A stretch of 64,000 bases of DNA from Spirochaetia bacterium 38H-sp. GTDB taxonomy: Bacteria; Spirochaetota; Spirochaetia; Winmispirales; Winmispiraceae. The notes under the pieces were generated by a model, which made no database searches, was not told the DNA's origin, and was given only the letters and a program-made list of their open reading frames with translations. This document shows positions 44,814 to 53,552 of the stretch, in pieces. The DNA lies in contig JBCHKQ010000001.1 of assembly GCA_039023545.1 (NCBI GenBank), forward strand, positions 496,001 to 560,000, read 5' to 3'. The first letter of the stretch is position 1. Each line of letters begins with the position of its first letter. The position numbers and the translations under genes were made by a program.

Positions 44814-47800
44814 TTATGCCTCCTCTTCTACGAGTCTTGAGCGCATTTTTTTCTCTTGTTCTTTTCTGCGGCCTTTAAACCAGTCTGATATGCGGTTGAA
44901 TCCGTAGTAAATTATGGGAATCAAAAATAGTGTGAGGAATGTGGATACAGTAAGTCCGCCTACAACTGTCTTGGCTATGGGCTGTATGAGGCTCATGCCT
45001 TCTCCCTGTGTAAATGCTATGGGTGCAAGTCCGAGTATTGTTGTGAGGGCTGTCATGAGTACTGGGCGCAGTCTGTTCCCGCCGGCTTCCACACAGGCAT
45101 CCAATAGCGGCAGTCCTCTTTTCCTTAGCAGATTGGTGTAGTCTACCAGGACTATACCATTGTTTACCACTATACCCACAAGTATGACAAGTCCTACTGC
45201 GGTGTATATGCTGAGTATGGTTCCGGTAAGGAGATGTACGGCCACTATTCCTATGATGGATAGAGGTATTGTAAAGAGTATGATAAATGGGTCAAGAAGG
45301 GACTCAAACTGACTTGCCATAATGCCAAATACCAGCATAACTGCAACAAGCATTATTAATGCAAACTTGCCAATATATTCCATAAGCTGCTTGTAATCTC
45401 CGCCAAACTCTATTGTAAGTCCTTCTCTGGAAGGTATTTCTTGTGTTATTAGTTCTCTAAGAAGTGGTTCTGCTTTGTCAACTGTTATGCCCTGGGCAAG
45501 GTTTGCCTGAACGTGTATTGTTCTTGTCTGATCTTCTCTTTTTATGCTTGTGGGACCTGTGCTTCTCTTTATTTCTGCTATGTTTGATAGAGGAATTTTT
45601 TGTCCTCCCGAGCTTGTTACAAATATTCTATCAAGAGTACTAAGCTTGTTTCTGTCTTTTTCCGGGAGTCCAAGATGTATGTCGTACTCGTTACCGGATA
45701 TGCGGAATTTTCCTGCATTTATGCCGTCTATTGCAGCTTCTATCTCCTGTCCTATGGTGTATACATTGAGTCCTAGAGAGTATGCTTTTTGTCTGTTTAT
45801 GACAATCTCTACCTGTGGGAGACCTTCTTCTGCATCTACCTGCGGATCTATTATGTAGTCTGACAGCTTGGTTTTTATAAGCTCTTCTATCTTGTATGCT
45901 GTTTCCTTAGCTATTGTAAGGTCATCGCTTTTTACGAGAACATCTATGGGAGTGGAGCTTCCTGATGGATTCCCCATCTGAGTTCCTGAGGAGAATTCAA
46001 AGCTTACTCCGGGGAAGTCGTCAAAGTGTTTTCTCAGTTTTTGCTGGATTGTTTCTGCGTTGTCTATACGCTTGGCATACTCTGGAAGGGTTATGAGTAT
46101 GCTGCCTTTGTGAGTACTGGTTGCTCCCAGTCCAAAGAATGCGCTTTCTCCTGCTGTTATCATTATGTCTTTGTAGCCTTTTATCTCATCTTCTATTATG
46201 CCGGATAGTTGGAAGAGCACTTCCTTTGTCTTCTGTACGGATGTTCCCAGAGGAAGCTCCACATTGAGTGTTACGCTGTCCGGTTCTTCCGAAGGTGTAA
46301 ACTGGAATCCTATTTGGGGGATGGCAGCAATGGAGACTACAAATAGTATCAAAATTACCAATATTGTTTTAGTTTTGTTTTTGAGTGTCCAGCTGAGTGC
46401 TTTTTTATAGCCAGAATCAAGTTTATCAAAGAACCGTGCAAATGGTCTGTCGAGTTTTTGCAGAGTAGGAGTTAATGGTTTTTCTTTTCTGTTGTTGAGT
46501 TTGAGGTATTTGCTCGCAAGTACGGGTACCAGTAGAAATGCTACGATCATGGAAGATATGAGAGATATGACTATGGTGAATGCAAGGTCTGCAAACATTT
46601 CTCCTATCATCTCAAGCTCTGTCTTAAATATTGCTATGGGTATAAAAACTGCTACTGTTGTAAGGGTGGATGCGGTTATTGCTGTTATCATCTCTTCAGA
46701 GCCCAGTATGGCTGATATATGGGGTTTTGCGCCTTTTTCTCTATACCTATATATGTTCTCTAGCATAACTATGGAGTTGTCCACAAGCATTCCTACGCCC
46801 AATGCAAGTCCTGTGAGTGTCATTATATTGAGAGTTATGCCTGCAAAGTATATTGCTGCAAGCGATATTATGACTGAGATGGGTATGGCAAATCCTATTA
46901 TCAATGTGGGCTTTATACTTCTTAGGAAGAAAAACAGCACGAGCATAGCAAGGATTGCTCCGCTTATTGCCGAGCTTGCTACCTGAGAAAGCGATGCTCT
47001 TATGATTTCTGTTGTATCTCTTGTAATCTTTATCTCTACATCGGGAGGAAGGGTCTTTTGTATCTCCTCTATTTTTTTCTTTGCCCTGTCTGCTACTTCT
47101 ACGGAGTTTGTTCCGCTCTGCTTAAGTATGGATATGGATACACTGGGTTTGCCGTTGACATATACCATTGTATCTACTGTGGAATATCCCATATACACAT
47201 CTGCAATATCTCTCAGCCTTATAGGTATCATCTTGGGCATACCTGCTGCAGATTGTGTTGGTTTGTAGCTTATTACAGTATTGGCAATATCGTCCAGGCT
47301 TGTATATTCTCCAGCAGTTCTTACCAGATAGTTGATATCATTTTCTACGATTCTTCCACCCGCAAGCTGTATATTTTGTGCCCTAAGTATATTGGCAAGC
47401 TGTGTCATGCTCAGTCCGTAGGCTTCCAGTCTGTCCAGTGCGATGTCCACCTTAACCTGAGGTATTCTTCCTCCGTTTACGCTTGCCATGGATACGCCTG
47501 TTGTCTGTTCCAGTCTGGGAGCTATGTAGTCTTCTGCCAGCTTTCTTAGTTCTTCTTGAGGTCTGTTTCCTTCTACTGTCAGTCGCAATATAGGGATGAT
47601 GGACGGGTTAAACTTAAATATCATGGGGCTGGATGCATCATCAGGCAGAATATCGCGTACAAACTCCAGGCTGTCTCTCACGTCATTGGCTGCATCCGAC
47701 ATATCTGTGCCGTATGTAAACTCCAGTACAAGCATGCTGGAGCCTTCTGCTGAGGTTGATGTTATGCTGTTGAGATTGCTTACGTTTCCAAGAGTACTCT

Positions 47801-48002
47801 CAAGCGGCCTTGTTATGGTTTTTTCCACCTCTTCCGGGCCTGCTCCCTGGTAGCTCGTGGAGATAACCAGTACCGGGGGATTTATTTCTGGATAGAGGTC
47901 TATTGTTATATTGAGTGCCGTATATAGGCCAAACAATACCAGTATGACAAAGGCAATAAGTATTGTAGTAGGCCTGTTTACCACTGTTCTGCTAAGTGAC
48001 AT
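44814..48002 (-). CDS. RND efflux transporter (AcrB/SwrC-like)
   Basis: Inner-membrane pump of 1,062 residues with 12 transmembrane segments and two large periplasmic loops. It belongs to the HAE/AcrB superfamily. In TM4 the proton-relay pair reads D408-N409 (LVDNSIVMLENI) rather than Asp-Asp; in TM10 the usual lysine is replaced by Asn (VVNNGIVLVDY, N947). The same pattern occurs in SwrC-like pumps, so it is probably active with a simpler relay. The adaptor and outer-membrane channel are encoded just upstream. Substrates are unknown. Confidence 0.94.
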   Translation of the reverse strand: MSLSRTVVNRPTTILIAFVILVLFGLYTALNITIDLYPEINPPVLVISTSYQGAGPEEVEKTITRPLESTLGNVSNLNSITSTSAEGSSMLVLEFTYGTDMSDAANDVRDSLEFVRDILPDDASSPMIFKFNPSIIPILRLTVEGNRPQEELRKLAEDYIAPRLEQTTGVSMASVNGGRIPQVKVDIALDRLEAYGLSMTQLANILRAQNIQLAGGRIVENDINYLVRTAGEYTSLDDIANTVISYKPTQSAAGMPKMIPIRLRDIADVYMGYSTVDTMVYVNGKPSVSISILKQSGTNSVEVADRAKKKIEEIQKTLPPDVEIKITRDTTEIIRASLSQVASSAISGAILAMLVLFFFLRSIKPTLIIGFAIPISVIISLAAIYFAGITLNIMTLTGLALGVGMLVDNSIVMLENIYRYREKGAKPHISAILGSEEMITAITASTLTTVAVFIPIAIFKTELEMIGEMFADLAFTIVISLISSMIVAFLLVPVLASKYLKLNNRKEKPLTPTLQKLDRPFARFFDKLDSGYKKALSWTLKNKTKTILVILILFVVSIAAIPQIGFQFTPSEEPDSVTLNVELPLGTSVQKTKEVLFQLSGIIEDEIKGYKDIMITAGESAFFGLGATSTHKGSILITLPEYAKRIDNAETIQQKLRKHFDDFPGVSFEFSSGTQMGNPSGSSTPIDVLVKSDDLTIAKETAYKIEELIKTKLSDYIIDPQVDAEEGLPQVEIVINRQKAYSLGLNVYTIGQEIEAAIDGINAGKFRISGNEYDIHLGLPEKDRNKLSTLDRIFVTSSGGQKIPLSNIAEIKRSTGPTSIKREDQTRTIHVQANLAQGITVDKAEPLLRELITQEIPSREGLTIEFGGDYKQLMEYIGKFALIMLVAVMLVFGIMASQFESLLDPFIILFTIPLSIIGIVAVHLLTGTILSIYTAVGLVILVGIVVNNGIVLVDYTNLLRKRGLPLLDACVEAGGNRLRPVLMTALTTILGLAPIAFTQGEGMSLIQPIAKTVVGGLTVSTFLTLFLIPIIYYGFNRISDWFKGRRKEQEKKMRSRLVEEEA

Positions 48003-48012
48003 GTTATTCTCC

Positions 48013-48954
48013 TTACTCTATGGTATCTTCTACAGGTAACGGAGCTATCTGTTTTACTATCTTTACCCTGGAACCGTCATCCAGAAAGTTGATACCTTCC
48101 AGGACTATTTCTTCACCCTCTTCCAGACCTGATTTTATCTCTGCCTTACCGTTTATCTTTATACCTGTTATGACCTCAAAGCGTTTTGCAACAAACGCAT
48201 CGCCGTCTTTTTTTATCTTATATATGTATTGTTTCCCTTCTCTTTCTGTTATGGCATTTGCAGGTATCTTTATCACGTCTTTTTTATCATCCGTAACCAG
48301 TTTGAAGATTGCAAACATGCCAGGCTTAATCTTGTTTGCATCGCCGGTAAAGCTGAGCTTGATTTGCATGGCGCGGCTGGAGCTGTCAACTACGGGGCTC
48401 ACCTCGCTTACATAAGCAGGAAAGCTTTCTCCTGGGAAAGCGGAGAAGCTTACTACAGCCTTTTGTCCTTCCTGTACTCGGGAGACAAAGCGCTCAGCAA
48501 CATAAGCTACAACTTGCAGTGTACTCAGGTCAGCCAGCTTGGCAACAGGCATGCTCTGTATAACCGTTGCACCCAGGTGCATAGGTAGAGCTATTATATT
48601 ACCTGATATGGGAGCCTTTACTGGACTTGCCACAAAGTCCATACCCGGACGAGAAGGGTCAACCTCGGCAATAACCTGTCCCTTCTTCACATAATCGCCT
48701 ACACCAACATATAACTTTGTAAGTTTACCTGTTGTGTCTGCATATGCATCAACTGTGGATTTTGGCTCTACATCGCCGGAAAGCTCTATGTAGTTTATAA
48801 TCTCACCTTTTACTGCTTTTGTTGTTGCAACAGCAAAGGTTGTCTCTTTATCCTCTGTTTTTGCTGTTTTTGGCTTTTCACAGGATACTAGTATGATACT
48901 TGCAATAAGTATTGCAGCAAAAAGCCCTGCTTTAAAATTTATTTTTCTCTTCAT
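48013..48954 (-). CDS. RND efflux periplasmic adaptor (membrane fusion protein)
   Basis: Lipoprotein of 313 residues that joins the pump to the outer-membrane channel. The lipobox is IILVSC. The lipoyl-type hairpin halves TKLYVGVGDYVKKGQVIAEV and PVKAPISGNIIALPMHLGATV lie close together, so the alpha-helical hairpin usual in AcrA is almost absent. A beta-barrel and a membrane-proximal domain follow (KIKPGMFAIFKLVTDDKKDV, then ITEREGKQYIYKIKKDGDAF). Its ATG overlaps the TolC-like stop (ATGA). The next gene is the pump, 10 nt on. Confidence 0.92.
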   Translation of the reverse strand: MKRKINFKAGLFAAILIASIILVSCEKPKTAKTEDKETTFAVATTKAVKGEIINYIELSGDVEPKSTVDAYADTTGKLTKLYVGVGDYVKKGQVIAEVDPSRPGMDFVASPVKAPISGNIIALPMHLGATVIQSMPVAKLADLSTLQVVAYVAERFVSRVQEGQKAVVSFSAFPGESFPAYVSEVSPVVDSSSRAMQIKLSFTGDANKIKPGMFAIFKLVTDDKKDVIKIPANAITEREGKQYIYKIKKDGDAFVAKRFEVITGIKINGKAEIKSGLEEGEEIVLEGINFLDDGSRVKIVKQIAPLPVEDTIE

Positions 48955-50360
48955 TTTTCTCCTCCGATAAATTGGTCTATTGGTTGGTTTAAATCATATG
49001 CAAGGTCTATAAGTCCGTTAAGAATCTGTGCCTTGGTGCTGAGTACTGAGAACTGAGCTTGTCTCAAGGTATTCTCAGCATCCATCACGGCTACAAGGTC
49101 CTTGAGCCCGGATTTATAGGCTTCTTCTGCTAGATTATAAGAAGTCTTGGCCAGCTCAAGATTGAGATTTGAAGCTTCCAGGTTTTCCATGGCGGTTTTT
49201 ACCGACAAAAGATGAGAGTCTAGTGACATCTTTGCTCCTTTTAACATATCCTCAAGCTGGTTTCTCAGCTTTTTTATGTCTCTCTCTGTGTTTGCAAGTT
49301 TTACCCATGTGGAAGAACCCGGGAGCCATGAATCCACCGGCAGTGTAACAGTAAGCCCAAACATACCGCTACTCTGAGACCACTTGTCCATATCTTCAAA
49401 CCATGAGTCCTTAAAGGGGTCGCCGGAGAAACTCGGATCTGCAGTAAGAGTAAAAGTCAGCATAGGCAGCATCCCACCCATTGTTATTTCTTTTTGGAGC
49501 TTTTGCATGCTGATTGCACCTACAAGTTCCTTTATATCCGCTCTGTCTGCAAAAGATACCTCCATGCTGTTTATGTTATTAATATCCACAGAAGGAACTT
49601 TTATCTCTCCTACAAGTTCTATGGGCTTATCAAGTGCTATACCCAGCATCATCTTAAAGTTGCTGAGAGACATCTTATATGCCATATCAAGCTGGCTTAT
49701 TTGTGGTTTCATAGACTCCCATGCAACTCTGGAAGAAAGCAAAACCTGTTGGTCCACAAGCCCGTTTTTATAAAGTTTTTCTGTCTGCTTATATCTTGCT
49801 TCCGCAGCATTGAGACTTTCTTTCATTATATTGAGTTGTTCCTTGCTGAGAAGCAGGTTATAAAAAGCTTTTCTTACATCTCGCTCTGTCTGTCTCTGCA
49901 GTTTTTCCAAGCTGATCTGTCCCATCTCGTAGTTCTTGAAGGCTATCTTTATGCCGGAAACAAGCTGTGTTGTTAGTGTTAGATTTGCCTGTATGCTAGT
50001 AGAAAGCATCCATGTAAGCGGAATTTCTTGCTCATAATAAATAACCCTGTCATACATACTGCTACCAGAAAAAACCTCGGAAGTAGTATCAGGAATTAGC
50101 CCACTTATTGTTTCTGTTGACTCATGCATTTTGCTAAGTGTTGCGCTTGCACTTATGCTTGGATAAAACTGATTAAAGACCGTGTTCTTTGTGAGTCCAC
50201 TGCTCTCTAGATCCAAAGCTGCATTCTTTATGCTGCTGTTGTATTTGAGCGCATACTCTACAGCTTTATCCACGGTCAGTCTTTCTGCTTCTTGTGACCA
50301 TATTATGCCGGTCACGACAATGACAAAAATCATTGCAATAATCTTCTTAAACCGCATCAT
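48951..50360 (-). CDS. TolC-family outer-membrane efflux protein
   Basis: Exported protein of 469 residues with a signal peptide (MMRFKKIIAMIFVIVVTGIIWSQ) and the duplicated long-helix architecture of TolC/OEP channels: LTVDKAVEYALKYNSSIKNAALD near the start, and matching coiled helices LEASNLNLELAKTSYNLAEE and AVMDAENTLRQAQFSVLSTK near the end. It forms the outer-membrane exit duct of the tripartite pump. It lies second in the operon, 17 nt after the TetR gene and overlapping the adaptor gene. Confidence 0.92.
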   Translation of the reverse strand: MMRFKKIIAMIFVIVVTGIIWSQEAERLTVDKAVEYALKYNSSIKNAALDLESSGLTKNTVFNQFYPSISASATLSKMHESTETISGLIPDTTSEVFSGSSMYDRVIYYEQEIPLTWMLSTSIQANLTLTTQLVSGIKIAFKNYEMGQISLEKLQRQTERDVRKAFYNLLLSKEQLNIMKESLNAAEARYKQTEKLYKNGLVDQQVLLSSRVAWESMKPQISQLDMAYKMSLSNFKMMLGIALDKPIELVGEIKVPSVDINNINSMEVSFADRADIKELVGAISMQKLQKEITMGGMLPMLTFTLTADPSFSGDPFKDSWFEDMDKWSQSSGMFGLTVTLPVDSWLPGSSTWVKLANTERDIKKLRNQLEDMLKGAKMSLDSHLLSVKTAMENLEASNLNLELAKTSYNLAEEAYKSGLKDLVAVMDAENTLRQAQFSVLSTKAQILNGLIDLAYDLNQPIDQFIGGEK

Positions 50361-50377
50361 TTCCTCCGTATCCTAAT

Positions 50378-51619
50378 CTAGATAAAAAATTTATCTTTGT
50401 TTGCCATTCCGAATAGCCCTCTTAAAAAGAAGGCATAAATATCTTTTGCATCCTCTGGAGAGAAAAACTTTCCCGGCTTTCTCTCAAGAGAAGAAAATAT
50501 GAGAGCATGAAGATAGAGCATGGGTTTGTGCTGCTTTACCTCCTCTTTGAGAGGAAGTCCTGCAAAAATCCCATAAAGCCCCTGGTATTGGCCAAAAAAG
50601 TCCTGCTCTTTCTTCTCTTCCTGATGTGGCATCGGCAGATTGAGTCTCAACCATGCCATTATTCCCAGAATTCTGCTGTGGAGCTCTACATAAGCAGCAG
50701 AATAAAGGATATAGCAGAGCACCTTCTCCTGTGTGTTGCGACACATTGCAAGCCTTGTTACAAGAGGATCCATAAAACCCTTGATCTGGTTGACCATTAC
50801 CGTTTTTATCATGCTCTCTTTATCCTTAAAATGAGAATAAAGAGAACTCTTGGACATGCCCAGCTCTCTTGCAACCTCACCCAGACTTGTACCCCGCATG
50901 CCTTTTGTGTTTATCAACTTCTCAACAACCTCAAATATTTTATGAAGCTCAGGGAGTTCTTCTTTTTCTACCTTTGCAATATTGGCAACATACTCTGCAT
51001 CCACAGGCTCTAGAACAGCATCCTCCCTGCAAATGCCAATACATAGAGTCTCGACTACAATCTGCTTGATAACAGAAAGCTCTTCTTTTGAAACAGAAGA
51101 ACCTTCCTTGTATTTTTCCATAAGTGGTTTGAGAAGCCCCAAGGCCGAGGTGGTCTGAACCAATACATATGCTGTATCCAACTGCCTCTCATCCAGGACA
51201 GGCGCCCCAGTCTTATCAAAGAGGCTGAGAAAAAGCTCCTTCTCTCTTTTTTCCATACCAGAGTAGAACTCGGGGAATTGCTCCGTATAAATTTTGACAT
51301 TGGGCGGAACAAAAAAGAAAAGATACTCTGCAGGATGTGTGTAGAGACTATCCGCCTTGGCATACACAAAAAGCTCCATAGCTTCTTTAAAACTCTCAGC
51401 AGTTTCCATGGCAGCTCTCAAAGCCTCATAATGTGCTCTGTGCAGCCTGTCAACCTCATCGCGTATGGCTTCTATAAGAGCATCCTTTCCTGGATAATAG
51501 CGATAAATTGCCTGCTTTGTTACCCCCAACTCCTTTGCCACATCGTTGAGGCTGGTTGAGGAGAATCCTGACTTTGCCCAGGCATTGATTGCCGCCTTTA
51601 TAATATCGGCGTGCTCCAT
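50378..51619 (-). CDS. Tandem TetR regulator with two DNA-binding domains
   Basis: A 413-residue fusion of two TetR-type halves. The first helix-turn-helix is at about 1-50 (SSTSLNDVAKELGVTKQAIY) with a ligand-binding-like region to about 210. The second starts near 215 (GTSLGEVARELGMSKSSLYS) and is followed by another helical region. Most TetR proteins are about 200 residues with one such domain, so this could act as a single-chain dimer. ATG 51619 follows AGGAG; frame extension further upstream lacks a ribosome site and crosses the promoter. It is the first gene of the efflux operon, probably its repressor. Confidence 0.92.
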   Translation of the reverse strand: MEHADIIKAAINAWAKSGFSSTSLNDVAKELGVTKQAIYRYYPGKDALIEAIRDEVDRLHRAHYEALRAAMETAESFKEAMELFVYAKADSLYTHPAEYLFFFVPPNVKIYTEQFPEFYSGMEKREKELFLSLFDKTGAPVLDERQLDTAYVLVQTTSALGLLKPLMEKYKEGSSVSKEELSVIKQIVVETLCIGICREDAVLEPVDAEYVANIAKVEKEELPELHKIFEVVEKLINTKGMRGTSLGEVARELGMSKSSLYSHFKDKESMIKTVMVNQIKGFMDPLVTRLAMCRNTQEKVLCYILYSAAYVELHSRILGIMAWLRLNLPMPHQEEKKEQDFFGQYQGLYGIFAGLPLKEEVKQHKPMLYLHALIFSSLERKPGKFFSPEDAKDIYAFFLRGLFGMANKDKFFI

Positions 51620-51641
51620 GTTTACTCCTTGTTCTGTTTTT

Positions 51642-51655
51642 ACCGAACGGTCGTT
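51642..51655. promoter_or_regulatory. Candidate TetR operator (tag-like)
   Basis: ACCGAACGGTCGTT is an imperfect dyad (10 of 14 positions symmetric) between the tetR promoter and start codon. In wider form TTAACGAC-CG-TTCGGTAA resembles a TetR/AcrR-type operator. It contains the full ACCGAACG tag but forms no hairpin. Confidence 0.52.
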
Positions 51656-51659
51656 AACA

Positions 51660-51688
51660 AACATAATACTTGTCAACATAAACGTCAA
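51660..51688 (-). promoter_or_regulatory. Possible promoter of the efflux operon
   Basis: On the minus strand TTGACG (51683-51688), 17 nt, TATGTT (51660-51665), with the operator dyad just downstream. Confidence 0.4.
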
Positions 51689-51747
51689 GTCCCATATGCA
51701 TAAGAATTCTTTTTTTGTAGTTGTTACGTTTTTTGAGAAATAATTTA

Positions 51748-51816
51748 ACCGAACGTCGGACATGCTCCCGGTGAGGTACAGTAAAAGGCAGGGTACATGT
51801 CCTCCTGCCTGTGGCA
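51748..51816 (-). repeat. Tagged palindromic repeat, long-loop type (E5)
   Basis: On the minus strand: TGCCACAGGCA, stem GGACATG, a 31-nt loop, stem CATGTCC and CGTTCGGT. Its outer sequence resembles E1 closely (including the GA between stem and tag) while the stem differs. Confidence 0.86.
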
Positions 51817-51860
51817 TAAAGAGGGCAAAAGTTTTGTACGATAAGCAGGTTTTTTATGTA

Positions 51861-51906
51861 GCCGGAGGCAGTGCGGGACGAGCGGAGCGAGTCTCGTACG
51901 TTCGGT
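51861..51906 (+). repeat. Tagged palindromic repeat (E6)
   Basis: GCCGGAGGC is followed by arm TGCGGGAC, an 11-nt loop, arm GTCTCGTA (two G-U pairs) and CGTTCGGT. With E5 it makes an inward tag pair of 159 bp (51748-51906). Confidence 0.82.
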
Positions 51907-52014
51907 ATAAAATACTTATGTTAGCAGAATGATTTGGTCTTAAAAAAACAATTTTCGGCTGTCGGCCGATTTTCTGCTTGCTTTTTTTGCATTTTTAAAC
52001 TATTCTCATTAACC

Positions 52015-53382
52015 ATGGAAGAGAAAAAACTTAGCAGAAAATTAAAGCTGGGATACGGAGTGGGTGACCTTGGTGGAAACTTGTTTTTTACCATGATGGG
52101 TTTTTACCTGCTCTACTACCTGACAGATATTGTAAAACTACCTGCAGCTCTTGCCGGGACGGTTCTTTTTGTGGGTAAGGCATGGGATGCTATTTCTGAT
52201 CCTATAGTCGGTACTCTCTCTGATAGGACAGTCTCAAGAATGGGTAGGCGCAGACCGTATATGTTCTACGGTGCTTTGTTCTTGCTTGTGTTTATGACGA
52301 TTGTGTTTTTCCCTGTTACCAATGCTTCTGTCTTATTTAAGGTTGTATGGTATGCTGTTATGCTGTGCTTTCTAAATACTGCGTATACCATGGTCAATAT
52401 TCCCTACAGTGCACTGGCACCGGAGCTTACTGCTGATTATAACGAGAGAACGGTTCTCAATGCATACAGAAATATCTTTGCTCTACTTGGTACTTTTTCA
52501 GGTGCCTTGCTTATAATGCCTCTTGCTTCTGTTTTTCCGGATGTTAGGTTGGGCTGGCCTTTTATGGGGGCTGTCGTGGGGCTTATTATCCTTATTACTA
52601 CTTTTATCACAGTTTTTACCGTGAGGGAAAAACCAAGAACAAACACATCTTCCTCCAAGGTGCAGGTTTTGCAGGCATATCTTTCTGCCATGTCTCTCAA
52701 GAGCTTTCGTATAGCACTTGCCACGTGGTCTCTTTTTATAATAGGCATCAATGTTATTCAGGCTGCGCTGGTTTATTATTTTACATACGTTACCGGTGGG
52801 AGGGGCAGCTTTTCTGTTACCTTGATGGTGCTCTTATCTGCAGCTTTGGTTTCTGTTCCTTTCTGGGCTTTTGTTGCAATGCGTAAAGGCAAGCGTTTTG
52901 CCTGGAACCTGGGAATGCTTATATTTGCCGTATCTGTTGTGCTTTTTGTATTTCTGGGACCAAGGGTTCCGTTGCTTGTTTCTTATCTCTTCATACTGGT
53001 AGGCGGTTTTGGATTTTCTACGCAGTATGCAATCCCGTATGCAGTTTTACCGGATATAGTTGAATACGATTTTGTAAAAAATGGTATCCGCAGGGAAGGT
53101 GTTTTTTATGGTATATGGACTTTTATGAGCAAGGCGGGGCAGGCACTGGCCTCTTTTATGACAGGCCTAATCCTCCAATTTTTTGGATATGTTCCGCCGC
53201 TTGCAGACGGAGCACCTGCTGCCCAGCCTGATAGCGCCCTATTAGGTATACGTCTGCTTGTAGGTCCAATCCCTGCGGTTTTCTTTATAGTTGGGGTGAT
53301 TGTATTCTTGTTTTATCCAATTACCCGGGAGTTCTATGACAGGGTTATCAGAATGGCAGAAGAGCGCGGTTCTTCTACATGA
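52015..53382 (+). CDS. GPH-family sugar:cation symporter (MelB-like)
   Basis: Inner-membrane transporter of 455 residues with 12 predicted membrane segments, of the glycoside-pentoside-hexuronide family of the major facilitator superfamily. Diagnostic parts are KLKLGYGVGDLGGNLFFTMM, KAWDAISDPIVGTLSDRT with MGRRRPYMFYG, and IPYSALAPELTADYNERT. The substrate is probably an oligosaccharide or uronide moved with Na+ or H+. The start at 52015 (MEEKKLSRKLKLG) is where family similarity begins; an upstream in-frame ATG at 51934 would add an unlikely Cys/Phe-rich extension. No catabolic gene is adjacent. Confidence 0.92.
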   Translation: MEEKKLSRKLKLGYGVGDLGGNLFFTMMGFYLLYYLTDIVKLPAALAGTVLFVGKAWDAISDPIVGTLSDRTVSRMGRRRPYMFYGALFLLVFMTIVFFPVTNASVLFKVVWYAVMLCFLNTAYTMVNIPYSALAPELTADYNERTVLNAYRNIFALLGTFSGALLIMPLASVFPDVRLGWPFMGAVVGLIILITTFITVFTVREKPRTNTSSSKVQVLQAYLSAMSLKSFRIALATWSLFIIGINVIQAALVYYFTYVTGGRGSFSVTLMVLLSAALVSVPFWAFVAMRKGKRFAWNLGMLIFAVSVVLFVFLGPRVPLLVSYLFILVGGFGFSTQYAIPYAVLPDIVEYDFVKNGIRREGVFYGIWTFMSKAGQALASFMTGLILQFFGYVPPLADGAPAAQPDSALLGIRLLVGPIPAVFFIVGVIVFLFYPITREFYDRVIRMAEERGSST

Positions 53383-53407
53383 TAAGCTATGTTTTTAAGA
53401 TGAAAAG

Positions 53408-53432
53408 GCACGGCATAAAGCCGTGCTTTTTT
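53408..53432 (+). terminator. Intrinsic terminator of the symporter gene
   Basis: The stem GCACGGC/GCCGTGC with loop ATAAA is followed by six T. It directly precedes E11 and carries no tag itself. Confidence 0.85.
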
Positions 53433-53434
53433 AT

Positions 53435-53480
53435 ACCGAACTCTTGGATGCCTCAGCATCTCAGCTGCCTCCGGCAGGAG
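53435..53480 (-). repeat. Tagged palindromic repeat, short-loop type (E11)
   Basis: On the plus strand ACCGAAC is followed by arms around GATGC/GCATC with a short loop, then GCTGCCTCCGGCAG. It sits between two terminators of convergent genes; with E8 it makes an inward pair of 115 bp (53435-53549). Confidence 0.75.
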
Positions 53481-53507
53481 CATGCTATATAGTGCCTTTG
53501 TTTTTTA

Positions 53508-53549
53508 TGTGCTGCAGGCAGGCAGAAGGTTTGCCTTCTGCCGTTCGGT
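53508..53549 (+). repeat. Tagged palindromic repeat, short-loop type (E8)
   Basis: TGTGCTGCAGGCA is followed by stem GGCAGAAGG, loop TTTG, stem CCTTCTGCC and GTTCGGT. It lies just downstream of the metF stop; no long T-run follows on the minus strand. Confidence 0.82.
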
Positions 53550-53552
53550 TTA

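Larger units (their letters stand above)
51620..52014. other. Divergent control region with paired repeats
   Basis: This gap of 395 bp between tetR and the symporter gene holds the tetR operator and promoter, then E5 and E6. The final 108 bp upstream of the symporter gene are T-rich with a weak CTTGCT...TATTCT promoter-like pair and no strong ribosome site. Confidence 0.6.

Noticed and set aside
50378-51817. Longer N terminus for the TetR protein (479 residues).
   Set aside because: The extra 66 codons cross the promoter and operator and enter E5; the start at 51619 has AGGAG and begins at the family boundary.
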